Shown here piece after piece: positions 1-9,021 of a stretch of 64,000 nt of DNA. A model generated the notes under the pieces. The model was not told the origin of the DNA, ran no database searches, and saw nothing but the letters and a program-made list of their open reading frames with translations. Made by a program: the position numbers and the translations under genes. The DNA lies in the NCBI GenBank assembly GCA_000507305.1, contig DF239418.1, positions 85,248 through 149,247 of the forward strand, in the 5' to 3' direction. Within the stretch, counting starts at the first letter, position 1, and the number at the start of each line of letters is the position of its first letter. The stretch comes from Breviolum minutum Mf 1.05b.01. Its lineage: Eukaryota; Sar; Dinophyceae; Suessiales; Symbiodiniaceae.

Positions 1-45
1 CAACAACATCGACATCAACAACATCAACAAGATCAACAACCACAT

Positions 46-99
<54 letters not shown>

Positions 100-161
100 T
101 CGTCAACAACACCAAACATCAACAACGTCATCAACAACAACATCAACAACAACAACAATAT

Positions 162-212
<51 letters not shown>

Positions 213-299
213 TATCATCAACAACAACAACAACAACAACACCAACAACATCAACAACAAAATCATCATCAACAACGTAAACATCAACATCAACACCAT

Positions 300-340
<41 letters not shown>

Positions 341-403
341 TCAACAACAACATCATTATCAACAACATCAACAACAAAAACAACAACAACAACCAAACAT
401 AAT
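1..403. repeat. CAA/CAT trinucleotide tract
   Basis: Imperfect array of CAA and CAT triplets filling the first 403 bases. It gives artificial open frames on both strands (poly-Asn/Gln, poly-Val or poly-Leu) that I do not regard as genes. The last exon of PH copy A reads straight into it, so the repeat may have expanded inside the end of a gene. Confidence 0.95.
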
Positions 404-490
404 TCGAGCCCATGACTCAACTCCATTTGTCTGAGGTTTTCTTTGAGCGCTGTAGCTTCACTGCGTGGACCTCGGGGGACATGATCACTT
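400..490 (-). CDS. PH copy A, 3'-most conserved exon
   Basis: Reads GPRSEATALKENLRQMELSH. Copy B at 11,010-11,115 reads GPRSEA then five extra residues, then TLKELLKEMELSH. The shared frame despite a 15-base insertion supports coding. No clean splice border is visible and the frame runs on into the CAA repeat. Confidence 0.35.
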
Positions 491-926
491 TTTCTTTGCG
501 ACATACGAGTACAACTAATACATGGCTTCTTTGAATACCTGGAGACTCACTCAGGCAGGAATTTCAACCTAAATCAACAATCTTGCAGAAACATCTGCCT
601 GCGCGGGCGGATGTTCTGCAAGATTAAATAATCCGTTTCGAACCGTAGCTTGAGCGTTAGCAGGATTGTGAGATTTACGGACTCGTAATTCTGTCAACTC
701 CAACATCTCCAAACTCCAACTTCGCTCCACTCCCTGCTCCAAATAGTCCACCTCCGATTCGTCAAAAAAAACAACCGTCCTTCCATCTTGGTTCCCTTTC
801 ACAGAGCTACTACAGCCACCAGTTACTTTCCAACAGACCTTTTGAAGAACAAAAAGAAATGTATGCAATCATCACTCAACCCTTCTTAACACAAAAACAT
901 GAATAAAGTAAGTTTTAAAAGGAGTT

Positions 927-1127
927 TTATGATTTATGGGTTTTAACATGCATCAAAGATATTAATCCCATCATCCTGATAATCAATCTCAACACCAAGA
1001 CACTGAGCAAAGGTACAACATCCCTGGGACTTTGTAATTGATGCGTCGCTGCCTCGAGGTGTTGAAACCAACGCATGGCCTCCGCCTCGCACTCCAGTCG
1101 AAGGACCAAAACCGGCGTGCCAGGAGC
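927..1127 (-). CDS. PH copy A, exon with C-terminal PH helix
   Basis: Follows acceptor CCTGCAG|GCTCC and begins APGTPVLVLRLECEAEAM, then RWFQHLEAATHQ, a typical last strand plus helix of a PH domain with the near-invariant Trp. Copy B at 11,682-11,834 is very similar. The true 3' end is uncertain; the frame stays open to a stop at 927, while copy B stops earlier. Confidence 0.5.
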   Translation of the reverse strand, partial: APGTPVLVLRLECEAEAMRWFQHLEAATHQLQSPRDVVPLLSVLVLRLIIRMMGLISLMHVKTHKS

Positions 1128-1514
1128 CTGCAGGATATATAAGAATGGTTGGCGGCAAGTGAAACAAACAATCCAATGGTTGTCGTTGTTGTTGCGGCTT
1201 GTTTGAAATCAAAAAAACATGCTTGCAATGTATTGTATATGTTTTCCATTCCTCCCATGAAAACTACAAACATGTAACAAGCACTTGGGTGCAAGTGTTT
1301 GTGCCAATGTGCCCACCCCAACACAAAATACTCCATTCCCACGGCTACTTTGAAGTGCAACTAGAAGAACCACCTATTATGAAACATCACGAAATATAAT
1401 ATAAATCCTGAAGTCATTGAGACTATCAAATGAAAATAAATCAGCAAATGGTCCGCAACAAAATCATCATCTACAAGGGATAAGATTTTCACAGCATCCA
1501 AACATCTATGGAAC

Positions 1515-1571
1515 CTCCACTTTGATGCTGCAACTCCCTTGCAGTGCCACAGTGGCACCACGTAGTGGAAC
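1515..1571 (-). CDS. PH copy A, 57-base exon (core strands)
   Basis: Exactly 57 bases, bounded by GAG|G at the acceptor and GTGGAG|GTTCCA at the donor. Encodes 19 residues, VPLRGATVALQGSCSIKVE. The paralogous exon in copy B is also exactly 57 bases with the same borders and 13-14 of 19 identical residues. The pattern resembles the L-x-G-A-x-V strand of PH domains. Confidence 0.6.
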
Positions 1572-2137
1572 CTCAAACGTTTCAAGCGCGTCAACTGGTT
1601 GCTAGTTTTCAATTGAGGTGAATCATATTAGTCATCCTAGGGGTAATTTCAAAAAAAAAACTTCTTTGACAATCGCAACCTCATCAATCTGTTTGTCTTA
1701 TTTTTGCCAGTGGTCCAAGTACCTGTATGACGGTTTGGAGGTTCAAAGGGGAACAGTGGCATTGGTTTTTGGGTAGCATCCATGAGCATCCTACAACTGT
1801 TTACAGGATTTTTACGGGTGGATTACCCGATTACCCCACCTTTTGCAGGGTTTGATGCATCCCATGTAGATTTCTGCCATCGCAGGGAGAAATTAGAATG
1901 GAATTGCGATTGCCTGAAGGCTGGGTTCGCCTGAACTTTCCAATACTTTGGAAAATGCATGATGGCAATTTGGAAATGAGATTGTCGCCTTTATGTGCAT
2001 CTGTCAAATCAAAGCCTCGCTTTCAAGGGCGTTCTTTTTGATTTTGGTAAAACAACATTCATGATTCATAAGATTCATCACAACACTGGCTATCATTCAT
2101 CTCCAATCATCTCCATTTCTCCTTCAACACGTTGTAC

Positions 2138-2246
2138 TCATTGCAAAATGTGCTCAATTCCAATCAAAGGCCAAGAATCTGCTGCCTCTTGCTTGGAACT
2201 TCTTTCAATGATCAATAAGTCCTGCATGGCGCTTTGTTGGCGCTTC
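2138..2246 (-). CDS. PH copy A, helical exon ending in premature stop
   Basis: Starts MQDLLIIERSSKQEAADSW as in copy B, then diverges and ends at TGA (2,138-2,140). Copy B continues open past this point. This is the best sign that copy A is decaying, unless an unseen splice site removes the stop. Confidence 0.4.
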
Positions 2247-2317
2247 AGTTTGATGACTTCAAACTATGAATCATTCACAGGCCACGTGGTGTTGGTATAG
2301 GTCCAACCCTAAGTGCC

Positions 2318-2415
2318 TTCCAGGACTTCCCAACTCTTCCCCATGCAGTCCCCTTCCAGCTTCATAAAACAACGGGATGGCCAAAACTGGCCACCCAATC
2401 GGTAGACCACATCCT
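2318..2415 (-). CDS. PH copy A, N-terminal PH exon
   Basis: Reads EDVVYRLGGQFWPSRCF then MKLEGDCMGKSWEVL. A stretch of about 90 bases is virtually identical to copy B at 13,150-13,250, far more than the surrounding intron, which points to selection or gene conversion. GGQFWPSR recalls the first strands of PH domains (GGxxxxWKxR). Exact borders are not resolved. Confidence 0.5.
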
Positions 2416-2920
2416 CACACACGCATGTGTGGTCATGACTCCATGACCCTAAGGCCCCTACATGACACAAACTAACATGACAGTGTCTAGAAGGAGAAAA
2501 AGCAACAAAGCAACAGTCCCTTGTATAGATTTGGTCTTTGCTTGAATCTTGTTGTACATGTTGCCGGGTATGTACAATATTTTTTTGGTGTATTCAGCGG
2601 ATGTGGCGTGCATGGATGTATACATTTATAGTTTCACCTTCACCGGAAACGTGATTTCTTCCATGTCCTAAAGTCGATAGACAAGTAGGGAGGTCAGTAC
2701 ATGATGTGATTCTGTACATGCGATATACGGGACCCTTCTGAGGATAATCTGATGAATACAATGGAAAAACTTGAATTCAGATTCTGATCTGATCTGAGGA
2801 GCAGTAGGAGATTGGTTCATGCCAATTGTCGATGAACATATTGTCAATGGACATGATATCGGCATATCTCGGCCAAACTCCGTCCGAGTCCTAAGCAGTT
2901 TTCTCCCCTCCTTATGTTTC

Positions 2921-3082
2921 AACCTGCCAAGTGTCACCACTGATCGCCTCACGTGGAGAACGTGGAGAGGCATCGGCTTTACCAAGTGGGAGGTGCAATG
3001 GAGGAATGTCGGGGACCATCGTGTGGGCCATCAGCATACCGCAACGGAACGTCCAGCGGGTGCCAGCGGGTGAGCCCAAATG
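2921..3082 (-). CDS. PH copy A, first recognised exon
   Basis: Begins after the acceptor TTTTTTTGTCAG| at 3,083 and ends near GGTTGAAAC. The frame that best matches copy B ends with AISGDTWQVE (B: VISGDAWQVE). Proline-rich and of low similarity elsewhere. Function unknown. Confidence 0.4.
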
Positions 3083-3282
3083 CTGACAAAAAAACAGCAA
3101 CTTTTGAAATGGTTTGTCATGCAACTTCTGTTCAGTCAACAAAAATGTATGGTGAATCCGTTGGGCACAGGCATGTTTGTTTGCTTTTTCCCACACGTTT
3201 GCACAGAACTTATCTGTCAAAGTCCATTGGCTTTGCCATAGACTTTTTTGGATCCTTGAAACTGGACTCTGTCTCCACAGAA

Positions 3283-3470
3283 TCAGCCCACTGACCACTG
3301 ACCACAATCGATCTGCCCATTTACTAGGCGTAAAGGCTGCAAACACATTATGTGAACCAACCCATTTCCATCTGGTGTGACAAAATGGATTCTTTGACCT
3401 TTAGAAGGTCCTTCGGGAACAAAGTGCCGACCTCGCAAGTTTCCTTCAAAAATTCTTGCAAGAGACACTG
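3283..3470 (-). CDS. Coding-looking exon upstream of PH copy A
   Basis: Open minus frame containing FEGNLRGRHFVPEGPSKG then QRIHFVTPDGNG before a GTTGG donor-like site near 3,365. A second frame over the same bases (LLQEFLKETCEVGTLFPKD) is also open, so the reading frame is not settled. No counterpart was found upstream of copy B. Confidence 0.3.
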
Positions 3471-3785
3471 CAAAAGATCGTCCAAGAGATATTACAAAAG
3501 ATCATCAGCAAATTGTGGACAGGATAATAGTCCAAAACTTTCCTGTCTCATTTCTCATGTTTCTTTCTCCACCTTACCAGTCACCTCAAGCTCTGCTAAG
3601 CTTTTCATGCCTCGAATCCACCGTGAAAATGCAAACATCATGGGAAGGGTCTATCAGACTTAGGCACCACATCTTGGAGATATCCCTTTTGTCAACATGG
3701 CCACTCTAGAACTGATTTCCCAAAATGTAAGCAAAATATATAAAGTGAACTTGCCAACGTATCACCTGTATCAACACTAAACACG

Positions 3786-3802
3786 CACACACACACACAC
3801 AA
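3786..3802. repeat. (CA)n microsatellite
   Basis: Short run of CA dinucleotides in a stretch (3.5-4.15 kb) where I see no exon; AT-rich TATATA tracts follow at about 3,995-4,020. Confidence 0.8.
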
Positions 3803-4156
3803 CGAAGAGCTCAAAAAGCAAAGTGATCGTCAACTGCCAACTTTGTGAACTACGGGCCTTCACATCCTTTCCTTACACTCTGCTCAGAGCAAGTTTCCTT
3901 GGTCATGCAAGTAGTGAACTATGCAGCCTGACTGGATGTGGTAGGTTCAGAGTGACCCTCATCATATCATATATTCCTATATCATATATATACAAAAATA
4001 TATATATATATATATAAATATACATACATGTTCCTATCACATCGTATCATGCGCTAAGCCTGCAGGTACAGGTACAGTGAGTTGTTTCATACTTTTTCAC
4101 CAAAATAGCAGAACAACTAGAAGTGGATCACTGCTCAAGACACACACCCCTAGAAA

Positions 4157-4244
4157 TCACAGCTCCTGCTTTGCAACAAGCATCTCTGTCCTCTTCGTCA
4201 GCATTTCTTCCATCTCTTGCAGGCGACATTCAGCACCAAGGCGA
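4157..4244 (-). CDS. Coiled-coil gene, last exon with stop
   Basis: After poly-T acceptor TTTTTTTGGTCTCAG| the exon reads RLGAECRLQEMEEMLTK then RTEMLVAKQEL and stops at TGA (4,157-4,159). Helical heptad character is continuous with upstream exons. Confidence 0.6.
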
Positions 4245-7200
4245 CTGAGACCAAAAAAACATGCATAGCACATTTCAGGGGATTGTGCATCGACCTATAT
4301 ACATCTATAATTTGCCCCCCCAAAAAGGTTGGAGATCAAAGTAGTACAAACAGCAACAGAACGTAATGCACACAAATATGTCACATGAATCATAATCTAT
4401 TATACAGTAGATGGAAATACATCACCAGTTTGGTTACTGTACAATTTTATCATGCCTGGAAAGTTCAAAGCCACTATGAGACCACACACAAATATGCATA
4501 AAGATCATAAGTAATACCAACTCAATTCATCTTAAATCAAAATACACTCTGACCAAATGGCAGGCCTTTCTTCGGCAACCTTCCTCCATTGCTCCTGACC
4601 TAAGAGTCTTTGCTCTGTCCGTGCCAACCGTTGCTGAAGTAGATGAACTTCAGACTGTGCATCCTGCCACGTGACAATCATGAAGCTTTATCAAGGAAGC
4701 ATAAACGTAAATATACAACATTTGACTAGTCCAAATGTATCAAATATAGATGCTAGCCTGAAATTGCGAGGTTACATACCAAATGCATGTCGGCACCGCA
4801 ATGAGAGAGCAATTTTGGAGTGACTGGTCGTTGAATGGTATTAGGTAACCTTCACAGATTTGTGAATTTTAAGAGAACGGACATTGGAGCAAAACTGTTC
4901 AGGCAATTTCAAAAGGCATTTTGGTCTTTGTATTATTCCTCTTTTACAGGGAGACAGGCACATACTATGCACAACTTTTCAGGCAAAGTGAGAGATACCA
5001 AAAATCAACTGCCCTTTCGCCACCTCTTGTAGGGAGGATTGCTCATCAATCTTTGCTTGCAGCTCCTGCTCATTTAATGTAGTTGTCAGTCGCGCTATCA
5101 AGAACATTGATAATGCATATCATCTTCTATAAGAAGTACTTGAATTTTGTTTGTACAAATTTCAAAGAGTAGATTGATGAAAACGAACCAATGTTCTGCC
5201 TATGTTTGTCTGTGTGTGCGTGTGTTTTCAAATGAAAGTCCTTGATTTGTGCCTCTGCAACCTCTGCTTGTTCTTGCTGTTCCTTCAGCATAGCAAGCAA
5301 CAGGACTTCACGGTTTTAGAGCAAGACCTAATTATTAACACATCAATACACAACTTTGCGGTTTTCGTCAGTTTCCATGAAACTCTTCAGTCATTGTCAT
5401 TGCAAACATGTTGTAAGTGTGTGTGTGTGTGTGTGTGCATTTTGGTGTTGAAGCGAGCATTCAAATCCATCATCAAAGAATGTCCAGCCTTGGCAACAAG
5501 AGACTCTTTCGCCAACCTTGCCTCCAGCTCCTGTGGTTGTATCAGGTTGTGTCAAGATCACACAGCACGTCCATGAAGCCTATATAATTCAATCATTCAA
5601 AGTTTGGCAACCTTTCTGACAAGCAAAATTACCTCATAAATAATTAATACCAATCAGATTTGACCTTGGCAAACTGACTGATTCATAAAATGTACACAAT
5701 ATAGTTCAAGAATCCCCAAAAAATAGTGCACTCTGTGCACACTGGCATGTGTGCGATGTTTAGGCATTGTAATCATTATGATCTTGTGTGTGTCAGTGCG
5801 CTTTCAAACAAGAACGTCAAATCTATGATCAAACAAGATGTCTCACCTTGGCCACTAAAGACTCTTTCGCTAACCTTTCCTCCAGCTCCTGCAGTTGTGT
5901 TAACTTTCAATCATCCAAATCAATCAAGATCGCATGGCAAATCCATGGGGCCTGTTTCAATCAATCTTCCTGAATTTGGAACCTTCGCTAGTGGAAAAAT
6001 AAGTATACTTGGCAAATGTTGGCAAATGTATGCGAATGCTTTCCATCTGTGGCTTGTGCTCTAGCATCCAGTACCCAATGAGTCTCATGGAACCTTCTCC
6101 AAACCACTACAACTAGATATAACTGTAATTAGCACCTAGTCCGACAAACCCATCCCAAATCGGTCGTTGTCTGACTTTATTTATAAATAATACATATATA
6201 TATATATATCACAATGATCGCAGCTGTCACCACTGAGAAACTTTGCACATTGATCAGCCAGTCCTTAATTTTGGCCTCTGTTTTTTGATCCTTTTCCTGC
6301 AGTGTTGCAGGTAAACAATCAACACTTGATAGGCAGAACCTGAAGAAATTGGCAGGGTATAGTTGTTGCACTTGCATCTGTGTGGTCCAACAAACACGTC
6401 AAATCTATGATCAGATTCAAAACAAACGTCTCGCCTTGGCAACCAGAGACTCTTTGGCCAACGTTTTCTCCAGCTCCTGTGGTTGCGTTGGTTTGACCCA
6501 CCGAACTTCCATGATCCAGATCAATCAAAACTACATGGCAAATCCATTGAATTTGTCACTGGGACCATTTTCTTTATTCTGATGTCTTTAGCTGTTGGAA
6601 CACCCATATAAATATATATATATATCAATGAAAATAGAAATATGAATATAATATTATCAAACAATTGTTGCCAAAACAGCCCCTGAAGATGCCAAACATT
6701 CCCCAAACATCAACTCAGATTGCTCTTGACTTTCATGGATGGAGCAACAAGCCGCAAGCCTCTTTCTCGTTGGCCAATGTTGTCCATCTGCGTCTTTGCT
6801 CAAACAGTACCCCCATGAAGGTGACACAAAACAAACGGGCAAAACTTGTCAATTAACCTTTGGTTTGTCCAACAATATCCGTACAATACACCTTGTTAGA
6901 TACCAACCCCTCCCATTCAACAGTCCTTCATTGTCATCTCTGCCTGCTTCCGCTTCTCTTGCTCTTCAAGGATGGCCTGACACAAAAAAAACATTCCCGA
7001 CCATTGTGGGAACTCACCCGTCATGCAAACTCTATACTTTCAAATGCCGCTCTCTACAACCAAATGACCCATGGATCTATTGAATTTTGGTAGATGGTGG
7101 CTGGTAGCTTAAAAGGTCTTAGAAACCAATTTGTAAGTCGTCGTGCTACTCACAATCAGGCGATCATAAAATGCCTTGTCGACATGTACCATGGATTTTT

Positions 7201-7379
7201 TGTTGTGCATTGATTGCTTCTTTGTTTCTTTCATCACTTAAACATGTACAATGTTTCATTTTGGCACCGACTGCCAATTTGCTTCCTTCCTCACATCCGC
7301 TCTTCCTTGACTTCCTCCCTCCCTCTTTCCGTTCCGTCCTTCCTTGATTCCTTCCTTTGTTCCTTTCCTTCTTCCTTTN

Positions 7380-7463
<84 letters not shown>

Positions 7464-8347
7464 TCCATCCTTCTTTGCTTGCTCCTTTGCCTCCCTCCTT
7501 CCGACAAAATAAATTCGTTTGTTTGATCTGACAATGAGTACGAGTTGCGCTATGCTGCGCTCCAGCGATGTCTGCTGGAGTGAGCATCCGGCAGCAACAC
7601 ATGGTGACCCCCCACTTTGCAACATATTCCCCAAAGATCCCAAAGCCAACAGCTGGAGGATGACATCATCTGGACATCACGTACAGTTGTAGCATATGCA
7701 TAATGCTGATCCGTATTAGTCTAGTGGTGACCAGGCAAGTGACAAACATTATCAACAAACTACGTCTCAAATACACAGTTAAACATGTGTGAAGACCGAT
7801 ATCCTCCAGGTCATGTGGCTTTGAAAACATTAGCTAAATGCTCATAAATTGCAATACTGTTGATGAAAGAAATCCTGCACCACATGTTATCTATAAAACC
7901 CTGTGAAAAAAGACATCCCCCATATATTCTCCAATATGAACTTGTGCAGCACAATATGTTACAGCAGTTCAAGCACACATTGTGAGGTAAAATCACATCA
8001 CTTGTGACGGATCTTTCTCCAACCAGCAGGTTGGAAAATCTTCTCTAGATGGCTAGAAAAAAATTAGTCACTGCAATTTTGGTTAGGGGTACTCGAGCCA
8101 AAATGTGTTGTGACATCAACCATACATGATTTATGCACACCAAGCCTGCCCATAGCACTATGCAACAAACAATTCAAGGATGCAAATATAACTAAAAGCA
8201 CACACGACTAAAACTTGCCCTCCACTCCACGATCACCGGCCGCTGGTCATTTCTGCTGCGCTACCTCGCCTTTTCCAACTTTTGCCTTTGCACCTTTTGT
8301 TCCTTAAGAGCTTTTTCAGCAGCGTCCGCTCGAGCAGATTCTGCTTG
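4157..8347 (-). CDS. Coiled-coil protein gene built from duplicated small exons
   Basis: Minus-strand spliced gene. Recognised exons, in transcription order: 8,270-8,347; 6,925-6,976; 6,435-6,476; 6,259-6,296; 5,847-5,888; 5,489-5,530; about 5,222-5,282; 5,024-5,094; 4,566-4,663; 4,157-4,244 (with stop). Every one encodes charged, heptad-like helix rich in Glu, Lys, Gln, Leu and Ala, so the product should be a long coiled coil, perhaps cytoskeletal or scaffolding. Two exon types recur: X (42 bases, ELExxLAKESLVAK) three times and Y (ExxxxxAxIKD) three times, so the gene grew by internal exon duplication. Several donors are AAG|GC. The 5' end is not identified, and the long gap from 6,976 to 8,270 may contain a gene border. 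Confidence 0.6.
4566..4663 (-). CDS. Coiled-coil gene exon
   Basis: Acceptor GGCAG|GATGC; reads DAQSEVHLLQQRLARTEQ then RLLGQEQWRKVAEE. The likely donor is AAAG|GCCTGC, a GC type. Confidence 0.55.
5024..5094 (-). CDS. Coiled-coil gene exon
   Basis: Acceptor GATAG|CGCG; reads RLTTTLNEQELQAKIDEQ then SSLQE, followed by donor GAG|GTGGCG. Confidence 0.55.
5222..5282 (-). CDS. Coiled-coil gene, Y-type exon 3
   Basis: Acceptor CTGAAG|GAACAG; reads EQQEQAEVAEAQIKDFHLK. Related to the Y exons at 6,296 and 6,976. The 3' border is uncertain. Confidence 0.5.
5489..5530 (-). CDS. Coiled-coil gene, X-type exon 3 (42 bases)
   Basis: CACAG|GAGCTGGAG at the start and GCCAAG|GCTGGA at the end; encodes ELEARLAKESLVAK, 14 residues or two heptads. 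The donor is GC by comparison with the paralogous exons. Confidence 0.65.
5847..5888 (-). CDS. Coiled-coil gene, X-type exon 2 (42 bases)
   Basis: TGCAG|GAGCTGGAG at the start and GCCAAG|GTGAGA at the end; encodes ELEERLAKESLVAK. Here the donor is a canonical GT and fixes the exon border for its sister exons. Confidence 0.7.
6259..6296 (-). CDS. Coiled-coil gene, Y-type exon 2
   Basis: Acceptor ACTGCAG|GAAAAGG; reads EKDQKTEAKIKDW. Paralogous to the Y exons at 5,282 and 6,976. The 3' border is uncertain. Confidence 0.5.
6435..6476 (-). CDS. Coiled-coil gene, X-type exon 1 (42 bases)
   Basis: CACAG|GAGCTGGAG at the start and GCCAAG|GCGAGA at the end; encodes ELEKTLAKESLVAK. The donor differs from the canonical sister exon only by GC in place of GT. 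Confidence 0.65.
6925..6976 (-). CDS. Coiled-coil gene, Y-type exon 1
   Basis: Poly-T acceptor TTTTTTTTGTGTCAG| then AILEEQEKRKQAEMTMKD. The donor is probably GACT|GTTGAA. A degenerate X-like stretch (TLANEKEA) lies at about 6,760. Confidence 0.5.
7318..7490. repeat. (CT)n microsatellite with flanking CCTT tract
   Basis: Perfect CT run from 7,380 to about 7,461 inside a longer pyrimidine-rich stretch. Position 7,379 is an unresolved N, so array length in the assembly is doubtful. Poly-Ser/Leu and Arg-Glu frames across it are artefacts. Confidence 0.95.
8092..8105 (-). other. Candidate relict spliced-leader sequence
   Basis: On the minus strand the bases read CATTTTGGCTCGAG. The 3' end of the dinoflagellate spliced leader is CATTTTGGCTCAAG, so 13 of 14 bases match. 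Upstream bases do not extend the match. It lies in the long gap inside the coiled-coil region and may mark the 5' end of a retroposed piece, or be chance. Confidence 0.3.
8270..8347 (-). CDS. Coiled-coil gene, most upstream exon seen
   Basis: 78 bases from acceptor GTCAG|CAAGC to donor GAAAAG|GCGAGG (GC type). Encodes 26 residues, QAESARADAAEKALKEQ then KVQRQKLEK, strongly helical. It may belong to the gene at 4.2-7.0 kb or to a separate coiled-coil gene. Confidence 0.55.
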
Positions 8348-8379
8348 CTGACCTTCAGTGAAATCGTGTCAAACGGTGC

Positions 8380-9000
8380 TGAAAACAGACCACTAAGCAC
8401 CCTAAGATCACTTAGCCCCATACTTACCATCTGTGTGGGTGACATTGGATGTAAAAACATGTTCGTTTGTGATAAACTCCATGAGTGCATGATGTGCATC
8501 ATGTCTCCTTGAAAAACATGGGTGACATTGCCATGATTTCACCCGGAGATACAAATAAGTCCATTCAATAGACATACCAACAATGCCTAAAAAGGCCTCT
8601 TCACTGGTGAAAGGTATCTGATGACCATCAACATGACGCTGCACCGATATTCGCGCATGTTCATTCAAACAAAACATCCATAGAAAAGGTTAATGTACAT
8701 TTGCACATATTTGCACGACATATATGCAAACATTCCAAACCTTTGCTGGCTCTGCATGTTCAATGACTTCAACTTTAATAAAGCCAGTTTTCAATGTGGC
8801 ATATGGTTCTTTTTCTGCCTTGAAACAGCTTCAGCTTGCCTTTGGCAAGAGAGATTTGAATCCGTCAAAGGAGACTTTTGTCCTGAAAATCCGCGAACAT
8901 TTCATCGAAACCGCCATACATTACAAAAAATACACAAATTCTTTCTCTAATTTTTGAAACACTATGTGCATTCCCATGGTTCCGCATCGAAGCTACCATC
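8380..9000. other. No clear gene
   Basis: Between the coiled-coil exon and the channel gene I see no convincing exon. A weak minus-strand stretch near 8,790-8,890 (SNLSCQRQAEAVSRQKK) could be another coiled-coil exon but has no clear borders. Confidence 0.4.
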
Positions 9001-9021
9001 GATTTGGGACACCCCATGGTT

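Larger units (their letters stand above)
400..3082 (-). pseudogene. PH-domain gene, copy A (degenerating tandem duplicate)
   Basis: Span of a spliced minus-strand gene homologous, exons and introns alike, to copy B at 11.0-14.2 kb. Matching exons lie at 2,921-3,082, 2,318-2,415, 2,138-2,246, 1,515-1,571, about 927-1,127 and about 400-490. Three of them correspond to pieces of a pleckstrin-homology fold in the right order: LGGQFWPSR near the start, VPLRGATVAL in the middle and MRWFQHLEAA (the C-terminal helix with its conserved Trp) at the end. PH domains bind phosphoinositides or proteins at membranes. The exon at 2,138-2,246 hits a TGA where copy B stays open for about 26 more residues, and bases there are missing relative to B, so A may be a pseudogene. 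Expression is unknown. Confidence 0.45.

Noticed and set aside
33..504. Poly-Leu/Met and poly-Val/Asp frames over the CAA/CAT tract
   Set aside because: Products of a trinucleotide repeat with no other coding sign; only the MELSH exon at its edge is kept because copy B shares it.
7164..7649. Arg-Glu and Ser-Leu repeat frames across the CT microsatellite
   Set aside because: Pure dinucleotide repeat containing an unresolved N; not a gene.
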